Part shown: positions 1 to 5,180 of the stretch, piece by piece
Position numbering within the stretch: position 1 is the stretch's first letter
Layout: every line of letters begins with the position of its first letter
Origin: Candidatus Acetothermia bacterium
GTDB lineage: Bacteria > Bipolaricaulota > Bipolaricaulia > Bipolaricaulales > Bipolaricaulaceae
Direction: 5' to 3'
Assembly: GCA_011057175.1 (NCBI GenBank)
Contig: DSBZ01000208.1
Span: 1-12,817, forward strand
DNA length: 12,817 bases
The notes under the pieces: model-generated
What the model was told of the DNA's origin: nothing
Seen by the model: only the letters and a program-made list of their open reading frames with translations
Databases searched by the model: none
Made by a program: the position numbers and the translations under genes

Positions 1-307
1 CCCCCGCCAGGCGCTTGAGCTCGCCACCCTCGGGGGGGCGCGCGTCCTCCACCGGGATCAAGAGCTCGGCTCGCTCGAAGCAGCCAAGTGCGCCGATCTT
101 TCTCTGTGGGACCTGTCTGCACTTGAATTCGCGGGCGCGGCCGACCCCGTGGCCGCCCTCGTCCACTGCGGGGCCCAGTACGCGGACCTCGTGATGGTGA
201 ACGGCAAGATCCGCGTTCGGGGGGGGAGGCTCGTTGACGAACACCTCTACGAGTTCATTCCCCGCCAGCGAGAGATCTCGCGGAAGCTGGTGGCAGAGGA
301 CGGATGA
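1..307 (+). CDS. amidohydrolase, 8-oxoguanine deaminase/AtzB-like (C-terminal part)
   Basis: The gene enters from the left edge; in-frame codons begin at base 2 and about 101 residues are visible. The segment ALEFAGAADPVAALVHCG followed by ADLVMVNGKIRVRGGRLV is the typical C-terminal end of the metal-dependent amidohydrolase superfamily, where the chain returns to the small beta-sandwich. It most resembles 8-oxoguanine deaminase and hydroxydechloroatrazine ethylaminohydrolase, which remove an amino group from a purine or triazine ring in the cytosol. The metal-binding His and Asp residues lie upstream of the window, so the substrate cannot be decided here. Guanine deaminase or an SsnA-like protein are alternatives. 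The TGA stop overlaps the next ATG (ATGA at 304-307), so the MoaD-like gene is probably co-transcribed and translationally coupled. Confidence 0.75.
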   Translation, partial: PRQALELATLGGARVLHRDQELGSLEAAKCADLSLWDLSALEFAGAADPVAALVHCGAQYADLVMVNGKIRVRGGRLVDEHLYEFIPRQREISRKLVAEDG

Positions 308-585
308 AGGTCGAGGTCCACGTGTTCTTCCCGTTCCGAGCCGAGATCGGCGAGGGTTCGATCCCCCTCGACCTCCCTCCCGGGGCCGACGTCGCGCGGG
401 CGGTGGCGGCCCTCGTGGAGCGCTATCCGCAGCTGCGGGAGAGGATCTACGGGCCCGGCGGTCGGATCGGTCGCCACGTCTCGGCCCTCGTCAACGGGAT
501 CTCGATCCAGTTCAAGCGGGGCTTCACCACGCCCCTTGACGAGGGGGACGTCCTGACCCTTCTCCCGCCGGTGGGCGGGGGGTGA
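304..585 (+). CDS. MoaD/ThiS family sulfur carrier protein
   Basis: A 93-residue protein with the beta-grasp pattern of MoaD: a first strand VEVHVFFPF, a central ALVERYPQLRERIYG helix and loop, a strand VSALVNGISI, then GDVLTLLPPVGGG at the very C-terminus. In this family the terminal Gly-Gly is adenylated by an E1-like MoaB/MoeB/ThiF enzyme and converted to a thiocarboxylate that donates sulfur, most often to molybdopterin. Both terminal glycines are present and exposed at the stop. The ATGA overlap with the upstream amidohydrolase suggests coupled expression. A link between purine hydroxylation (a molybdenum enzyme) and purine deamination is attractive but inferred. ThiS or a cysteine or tungsten-pterin sulfur carrier remain possible. 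Confidence 0.85.
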   Translation: MKVEVHVFFPFRAEIGEGSIPLDLPPGADVARAVAALVERYPQLRERIYGPGGRIGRHVSALVNGISIQFKRGFTTPLDEGDVLTLLPPVGGG

Positions 586-625
586 GGTCCGCCGCTCTGC
601 AAGGGGAACAGCCTTGCCGCCGCCG

Positions 626-702
626 TGGTGGGTGGTGCAGGAGTTGAACCTGCGACCCCGCGCACGTCAAGCGCGTGCTCTACCGAGCTGAGCTAACCAC
701 CC
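626..702 (-). tRNA. tRNA-Val (anticodon GAC)
   Basis: On the minus strand the gene starts at 702 and folds as a complete cloverleaf. The acceptor GGGTGGT pairs with ACCACCC, the D-stem is GCTC/GAGC, the anticodon stem CGCGC/GCGCG encloses loop TTGACGT (anticodon GAC, reading GUC Val codons), and the T-arm is GCAGG-TTCAACT-CCTGC. The discriminator is A and the CCA end is encoded (626-628). It is the last member of an ssrA, tRNA-Cys, tRNA-Val series. No -10 element was seen in the 89 bases in front of it, so it is probably processed from the ssrA transcript. Confidence 0.96.
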
Positions 703-791
703 GAGAAGACAGTCGGCAAGTCCAAGGTCCGGAAGTCAGGAGAACCCGGCGCGTCCGTCTCCTTGAGACCTGCGACCTGTGACCGTCCGGG

Positions 792-864
792 AGGCGGCGC
801 CCGGATTTGAACCGGGGAATAAGGGATTTGCAGTCCCTCGCCTTTGCCGCTTGGCTACGCCGCC
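792..864 (-). tRNA. tRNA-Cys (anticodon GCA)
   Basis: On the minus strand the gene starts at 864. The acceptor GGCGGCG pairs with CGCCGCC, the anticodon stem AGGGA/TCCCT encloses loop CTGCAAA (anticodon GCA), and the T-arm is CCCGG-TTCAAAT-CCGGG. The discriminator is U, as usual for tRNA-Cys. CCA is not encoded (the next bases read CCC), so the CCA-adding enzyme is needed, unlike for the neighbouring tRNA-Val and tmRNA. Its first base directly follows the encoded CCA of ssrA, so one RNase P cut would make both ends. Confidence 0.95.
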
Positions 865-1220
865 TGGTGGAGGTGGGGGGAGTCGAACCCCCGTCCGAAA
901 ACCCCTTGGCTTCGGCGTCTACAGGCTTAGCCCGCGTTCTTGTTCTCGGGCTTCACGCTCCCGCGGGCGGGATCGCTCGGCCCCCAGCCTTGCGAAGGTT
1001 CACCTCGGCCGCCCAAGGCCAGCGACCTAGGCTAGCCCGCCTTGTCGACGCCCAACGGCACCCCACGGGCGGGGGCGCCGCGGACGGCCTACGCTAGTTC
1101 AGAGCGTAAGCAGGAACAGTTGCGTAGTCGGCGTTTGTTTGCCGTTCCGCCGGATTTAGGAGGAGGCGGACCTCCGCCTGCAGCCTGGCCTCGGTGTTCC
1201 CGTCGAGACCGGTCACCCCC
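865..1220 (-). ncRNA. ssrA: tmRNA (ssrA)
   Basis: A 356-nt one-piece tmRNA that rescues stalled ribosomes. The 5' end GGGGGTGACCGGTCTCGACG and the 3' end (TTCGGACGGGGGTTCGACT, then CACCTCCACCA) are the conserved tRNA-like half. The acceptor GGGGGTG pairs with CACCTCC with one G-U, and CCA is encoded. Counting from the 5' end, pseudoknot PK1 can form: GGAGG 46-50 with CCTCC 58-62, and TCCGCC 51-56 with GGCGGA 70-75. An A-rich spacer follows, then a resume codon GCC at nt 89. The tag frame reads ADYATVPAYALN and ends at TAG (plus-strand 1094-1132). Helix H5 (CTTACGCT/AGCGTAGG) encloses the end of the tag. The resume codon position near 90 agrees with known tmRNAs. The tag lacks the usual ALAA end. 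A TATAAT box lies 10 nt upstream of the mature 5' end. Confidence 0.96.
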
Positions 1221-1230
1221 AAGCGCGACC

Positions 1231-1238
1231 ATTATACT
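1231..1238. promoter_or_regulatory. shared symmetrical -10 element for ssrA (-) and comEC (+)
   Basis: The eight bases ATTATACT read TATACT on the plus strand (1233-1238) and TATAAT on the minus strand (1231-1236). The minus reading is a perfect sigma70-type -10 that places transcription start about 4 nt before the tmRNA 5' end. The plus reading would start transcription near 1245, at the comEC ribosome binding site. No convincing -35 was found on either side. The ssrA assignment is strong; use by comEC is inferred from position. Confidence 0.6.
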
Positions 1239-1258
1239 CCCCGCGGAGGCGATGGCCA

Positions 1259-2716
1259 GTGGGACGGGCGCTCCTTCCTGGGATCGGCGCTGCCCTGGGG
1301 TTCGGGATCGCGTTCGGCTACGCCCTGTACCCGGGGGCTCTCGCCCTGGCGGCGGGGGGTGGGGCGCTCGCCCTCGCGGCTTGGCGCCGCTCCGCCGTGG
1401 CCCTGTGGGCGGCGGCGTTCGCCCTCGGCCTCGCCCTCCCAGTCCGGGAGAACCTCCCCGCATACCTCTCCTTTCAGCTCCCCAACCTGCGGGAGGTCAC
1501 GGGCCGTGTCCTCGACATCCCCGAGCCCCGCACCAAGAACGTCTCGTTCACCCTCGCCCTGGACAACCTCCCCGCCAACCTCCTCGCCTACGTCCCCCAC
1601 GGGAGGGCGTTCGATCCCGGGGATCGGGTGCGGCTTGTGGGGCGGTGGGGGCGTCCCGAGCCGGAGGCGTGGCGGCAGAGCCTCGCCCGGCGGGGGGTCC
1701 ACGGCCTGTTCTGGGCCACCGAGGCCGAGGTCCTCGCCGCGGGCAAAGCGGGGCTCTCCCGCTGGGCATCGCGCGTTCGGCAGGATCTCCTTGCCCACCT
1801 GGACCGAACGCTGCCGGCGCCGGCCGCGGACCTACTAGCCGCGCTCCTCCTTGGGGCACGGGGAAGGCTCCCCGACGAGGAGGAAGAGGCGTTTCGGCTG
1901 GTCGGGGTGGCCCACGTCCTGGCTCTCTCGGGCCTCCACGTGGGGATCCTCGCCGCCGGGGGATGGTGGCTCCTCGGGCTAGTACGGCTCCGTCCTGCGT
2001 GGCGGTACCCGATCCTCGTGCCCGCGGTGGGGTTCTACGTCCTCCTCGGCGGGGCGCGGGTCTCCCTCATCCGAGCGGCGACCATGTTCGCAATCCTCAG
2101 CCTATTTTGGCTCCTCTGGGAGCGAGGTTGGGTCCTGAGGAAGTGGCTCGACCCCCTCCAGGGACTCGCGTTCGCGGCGATCGTCGTGCTCATCTTTTGG
2201 CCGTGGTCCGCACTCGACGCGGGGTTTCAGCTCTCGTTCCTCTCCACAGCCGGGATCCTCCTCTTCCTCCCGGGCTGGACAGGTTCGCAGCTGCGCGGAC
2301 GCCTCCCCAGGTGGGTCCGCCGACCGGCGGACCTCCTCGCGGTGACCCTGTGCGCCCAGATGGGGGCGATGCCGGTCATCGGGACCGCGTTCGGCTATCT
2401 CTCCCCGTATGGACCCCTCGCGAACGTCCTCCTCGTCCCGTGGACAGGGGCGATCCTCTGGGGGGGGATCCTCCTTGTGCTCGCTGGGTTCCTGGCCTCG
2501 TTGCCGCTCGAGTTCTTGGCCGAACGGGTCCTCATCGGCCCCTACCTGGCAACGGTGCGATGGCTCTCCTCCCTCCCTGGGGCGTCGCTCCCCGTCGGTC
2601 CGGGATTCGGCCGGTGGTGGCTGTGCGCTGCGTTGGGCGTTCTCCTCCTGAGGACGTTGCTGGACGAAGCCAGGTCAAGGCACGGGCCACTACAGCATCG
2701 AGCATCGCCGGGGTGA
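1259..2716 (+). CDS. comEC: ComEC/Rec2 competence protein, short form without metallo-beta-lactamase domain
   Basis: A polytopic inner-membrane channel protein that moves single-stranded DNA into the cytosol during natural transformation. The 485-residue product has N-terminal membrane segments (about 5-60), then an OB-like soluble stretch (about 75-160, DUF4131 type, with TGRVLDI and GDRVRLVGRWG). The Competence core (about 170-460) follows, with the family motifs HVLALSGLHVGI (219-230), ARVSLIRAATMFAI (266-279) and GFQLSFLSTAGIL (322-334). The C-terminal metallo-beta-lactamase nuclease domain of full-length ComEC (about 750 residues) is missing: the chain ends about 20 residues after the last hydrophobic segment. 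The GTG start at 1259 is chosen because GGAGG lies 9 nt upstream (1245-1249). An out-of-frame ATG at 1252 is too close to that site. dprA further along supports a DNA-uptake role. Confidence 0.9.
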   Translation: MGRALLPGIGAALGFGIAFGYALYPGALALAAGGGALALAAWRRSAVALWAAAFALGLALPVRENLPAYLSFQLPNLREVTGRVLDIPEPRTKNVSFTLALDNLPANLLAYVPHGRAFDPGDRVRLVGRWGRPEPEAWRQSLARRGVHGLFWATEAEVLAAGKAGLSRWASRVRQDLLAHLDRTLPAPAADLLAALLLGARGRLPDEEEEAFRLVGVAHVLALSGLHVGILAAGGWWLLGLVRLRPAWRYPILVPAVGFYVLLGGARVSLIRAATMFAILSLFWLLWERGWVLRKWLDPLQGLAFAAIVVLIFWPWSALDAGFQLSFLSTAGILLFLPGWTGSQLRGRLPRWVRRPADLLAVTLCAQMGAMPVIGTAFGYLSPYGPLANVLLVPWTGAILWGGILLVLAGFLASLPLEFLAERVLIGPYLATVRWLSSLPGASLPVGPGFGRWWLCAALGVLLLRTLLDEARSRHGPLQHRASPG

Positions 2717-2955
2717 GGCGGCCGGTCCGCGTGTTGTGCCAGGAGGGATGGGAACGATGGTGGGAAGCCCAGGATGGAGCTCGCCCCACGAGCAGCTGGG
2801 GCGGACGAGGACCCGCGCCTGGGGATCCCCAAACCCGGGGGAGGGGCCGCCCGCAAGAGGTCTCGGCCCGGAACGCAAGATGCTCCCCCCACGCTACCCC
2901 CTCGCGAGGTGCGACCGCCGGGGGGCAGCGACGACAGGAGCCCCCTGAGCGAGGG

Positions 2956-3927
2956 CTAGTTTTCGATCGTCCACAACCGGACCGTGTTGTCCCGGGACGT
3001 CGTCACCACCCGTCTCCCATCGGGGAACACGATGAGACCCCAGATGCTATCCGTGTGGCCGGGGTGCTCGGAGAGCATCTTCCCCGTCGCGAGATCCCAC
3101 ACCTCCACCTTGTTCGAGAACCCCCCGGCGAAGACCTTCGCTCCCTCGGGGGAGAAAGACATCACATACAGGGAACTGGTCCGCCCCGCGCGCAGGCGCA
3201 TCGCCTCCTCCCAGGTGTCGGTGCGGTAGAGCCGGATCTCCCCGGGGTTCGTAACACACCCGAGGAGCTCCCCATCGGGGGAGAAGGACACGAAGTATAC
3301 GTTGATCCCAGCCTGGATCGCATCCCGCCTGAGGCGGAGGGTATCCACATCCCAGATCCGCACGTATCCATCACACCCGCTCGTGGCGAGCGTCCTTCCA
3401 TCGGGCGAAAAGGCCACGCACCTCACCCACCCCATGTGAGCCCGGTCCTTGTTCTCGGCGTCCACGAGCCGGGGTTCGATGAGGAGCCCCACCTCCACCC
3501 ACGATCCCGTGTCCCATAACCGCACCGTGCCGTCGAACGCCCCTGACGCAAGGAGCACCCCGTCTGGAGAGAACGCCACCGACCACACTGAGAAGCGGTG
3601 GGCGTACTTCTTGAAGAGGAGCTGGCCCGAGGCGATCTCCCACACCATGATGTGCCCGTCCTTGTCCCCGGCGGCGAGGAGCCGACCGTCGGGGGAGACA
3701 GCCAGGGAAACGACGAACGCCTCCGCCCCCCGCAGGGTCCGGCTCACGCGGTTTGGGTTCGCCCACGAGCGGATCTCCACCGTCCGCCCCTGGGCCACGG
3801 CGAACTCCTCCGTACCGACCCTGACGAGGGCGTGTTCAGCGAACGTGCCTTCCACGAGGCCCTGGCCCGTCGCGAGCACCACCAGCCCTTGAAGAGCGAG
3901 AAGGACGATCCCCAACCGGCATGTCAT
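2956..3927 (-). CDS. exported seven-bladed WD40 repeat protein
   Basis: The 323-residue product begins with a Sec signal peptide (basic MTCR, hydrophobic core to about residue 18, likely cleavage near ATGQG). Seven WD40 blades follow. Five have a clear SPDG or SPEG turn and most end in a W-D/E-like pair, for example VAFSPDGVLLASGAFDGTVR then LWDT, and VAFSPDGRTLATSGCDGYVR then IWDV. The first blade (about 40-70) is degenerate. The count fits one closed propeller, so the protein is essentially a bare scaffold in the periplasm or outside the cell. No catalytic domain is attached, so a binding role is inferred and the partner is unknown. AAGGAGG lies 6 nt upstream (3934-3940) and a possible -10 TAGGAT at 3947-3952. 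It is divergent from dprA and convergent with comEC. Confidence 0.88.
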   Translation of the reverse strand: MTCRLGIVLLALQGLVVLATGQGLVEGTFAEHALVRVGTEEFAVAQGRTVEIRSWANPNRVSRTLRGAEAFVVSLAVSPDGRLLAAGDKDGHIMVWEIASGQLLFKKYAHRFSVWSVAFSPDGVLLASGAFDGTVRLWDTGSWVEVGLLIEPRLVDAENKDRAHMGWVRCVAFSPDGRTLATSGCDGYVRIWDVDTLRLRRDAIQAGINVYFVSFSPDGELLGCVTNPGEIRLYRTDTWEEAMRLRAGRTSSLYVMSFSPEGAKVFAGGFSNKVEVWDLATGKMLSEHPGHTDSIWGLIVFPDGRRVVTTSRDNTVRLWTIEN

Positions 3928-3973
3928 CGCGGGCCTCCTTGGCCAGATCCTACCCCACGGGGCCTGGCCCTGC

Positions 3974-3979
3974 TACCAT
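3974..3979 (+). promoter_or_regulatory. possible -10 of dprA, leaderless arrangement
   Basis: TACCAT (matching TANNNT) sits 7 nt before the dprA ATG at 3987, and there is no Shine-Dalgarno sequence before that ATG. This is the geometry of leaderless genes, where transcription starts at or next to the start codon. No clear -35 was seen, so support is modest. Confidence 0.35.
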
Positions 3980-3986
3980 CGGCCCG

Positions 3987-5048
3987 ATGGACCGCAAGCT
4001 GGCTTGGGTGGGACTGAACCTCCTCCCGTCCCTCACCCCACGGCGGCGGGAGCTCCTCCTCCGTCGCTGCGGGGGGCCGGCCGAGGCGTGCGAGGCGCTG
4101 GCGAGAGGCCTTCCCGAGGACCTCCGCGCGGAGATCGGGGACAAGGTGAGCTCCGAGCTCGCGACCGCCGATCCAGAACAAGAGATCCTCCTTGCGGGCC
4201 GCGCCGGGGCGGAGATCCTCACCCTCGACGATCCGGGCTACCCCGCCCCGCTCCGGGAGATCCCGATCCCCCCACCTGTCCTGTACGTGCGCGGAGGATG
4301 GAAACCCGAGGACGCGTGCGCAGTCGCGATCGTGGGCACCCGCCGCTGCACGAGCTACGGGAGAGTGGTGGCGAAGAAGCTCGCCGCCCAGCTCGCCGGC
4401 CGCGGGGTGACGGTGGTGTCCGGGCTCGCACCGGGGATCGATGCCGCTGCCCATGAGGGCGCGCTCTCCGTCGGTCGCACGATCGCGGTGCTGGGCTCGG
4501 GGCTGGGGAAGCCCTATCCCGCGGGGAGGGAGCCCCTGATCGCGGAGATCGCCAAGCGGGGAGCGGTCATGTCCGAGTTCCCGTGGGAGATGCCGGGATC
4601 GCAGTGGACGTTCCCCCGGCGGAACCGGATCATCGCCGGGCTGGCCAGGGCGGTGGTGGTCGTCGAGGCCCCCGAGCGGTCGGGGGCCCTCATCACCGTG
4701 GACCACGCCCTGGCTCAGGGCAAGGAAGTCCTCGCCGTCCCCGGCCCCATCACCTCAGAGGCATCACGAGGATCGAACCGCCTCCTCCAGGACGGGGCGA
4801 AGCCCGTCCTGTCGGCCGACGACGTCCTGGCCGAGTTGGGAATGCCGTCCCTGCCCCTTCCCGCTGCCCCGACCCTCCCTCCCGAGGCCCAGAGCGTGTA
4901 CGGGCTCCTCTCCCAAGAACCACTCGATCCGTCGGAGATCGTGGCCCGCACTGGCCTCCCCCACCCGCAGGTCTCCCAGATCCTCCTCGACCTCGTCCTC
5001 GCCGGCCGCGTCCAGGAATTGCCGGGGCGGAAGTATGTCCGCGCGTGA
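3987..5048 (+). CDS. dprA: DNA processing protein DprA
   Basis: DprA binds incoming single-stranded DNA in the cytosol, protects it and loads RecA. The 353-residue protein has all usual parts: an N-terminal helical SAM/HhH-like region (1-60), a Rossmann-like DprA domain (about 75-280) with GTRRCTSYG (117-125), VVSGLAPGIDAAAHEG (143-158) and TFPRRNRIIAGLA (208-220), and a C-terminal winged-helix DprA_WH domain (about 300-353, DPSEIVARTGLPHPQVSQ). The ATG at 3987 starts the family's usual N-terminus. The frame stays open back to 3921, but those extra 22 residues are proline/glycine-rich, overlap the divergent WD40 start and have no family match. With comEC 1.3 kb away it supports natural competence. 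The two genes are separated by the oppositely oriented WD40 gene, so they are not one operon. Confidence 0.95.
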   Translation: MDRKLAWVGLNLLPSLTPRRRELLLRRCGGPAEACEALARGLPEDLRAEIGDKVSSELATADPEQEILLAGRAGAEILTLDDPGYPAPLREIPIPPPVLYVRGGWKPEDACAVAIVGTRRCTSYGRVVAKKLAAQLAGRGVTVVSGLAPGIDAAAHEGALSVGRTIAVLGSGLGKPYPAGREPLIAEIAKRGAVMSEFPWEMPGSQWTFPRRNRIIAGLARAVVVVEAPERSGALITVDHALAQGKEVLAVPGPITSEASRGSNRLLQDGAKPVLSADDVLAELGMPSLPLPAAPTLPPEAQSVYGLLSQEPLDPSEIVARTGLPHPQVSQILLDLVLAGRVQELPGRKYVRA

Positions 5049-5087
5049 AATGTAGCTTCCGTCACAGAACAGGAACGAATTCCCAGC

Positions 5088-5093
5088 TATACT
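5088..5093 (+). promoter_or_regulatory. -10 element upstream of the VWA-RTX gene
   Basis: TATACT lies in the 132-base gap between dprA and the next gene. It would start transcription around 5100, giving an untranslated leader of about 80 nt before the ATG at 5181. That leader holds an 18-codon ORF (5102-5155). No good -35 is visible. The sequence around the box (5065-5093) is locally AT-richer than its surroundings. Confidence 0.5.
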
Positions 5094-5180
5094 CCTCCCC
5101 GATGTCCCGCGGACGATGGCCGCGTGGGCCGTTCCCCGTGGACGACGAGGCGTGATGGAGATGGACCCAGGGAGGCAACG

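Noticed and set aside
599..617. Hairpin GCAAGG/CCTTGC between the MoaD-like gene and tRNA-Val
   Set aside because: The stem is only 6 bp and neither side has a T-run, so I do not call it a terminator.
1092..1142. Alternative tmRNA tag starting at GCA-AAC (ANKRRLRNCSC...)
   Set aside because: The GCA lies only 3 nt after the PK1 helix, too close for a resume codon, and the tag would be basic with two cysteines and no hydrophobic end.
2717..2955. 239-base gap between the convergent comEC and WD40 genes
   Set aside because: It contains a small hairpin (CGCCCC/GGGGCG at 2782-2803) and several short frames, but no ribosome binding site, T-run, or recognisable SRP, 6S or RNase P RNA motif.
1042..3519. 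825-codon open frame on the plus strand
   Set aside because: It runs across ssrA, comEC in another frame and the antisense of the WD40 gene. The product is Arg/Pro/Gly-rich low-complexity sequence with no family features, as expected in high-GC DNA.
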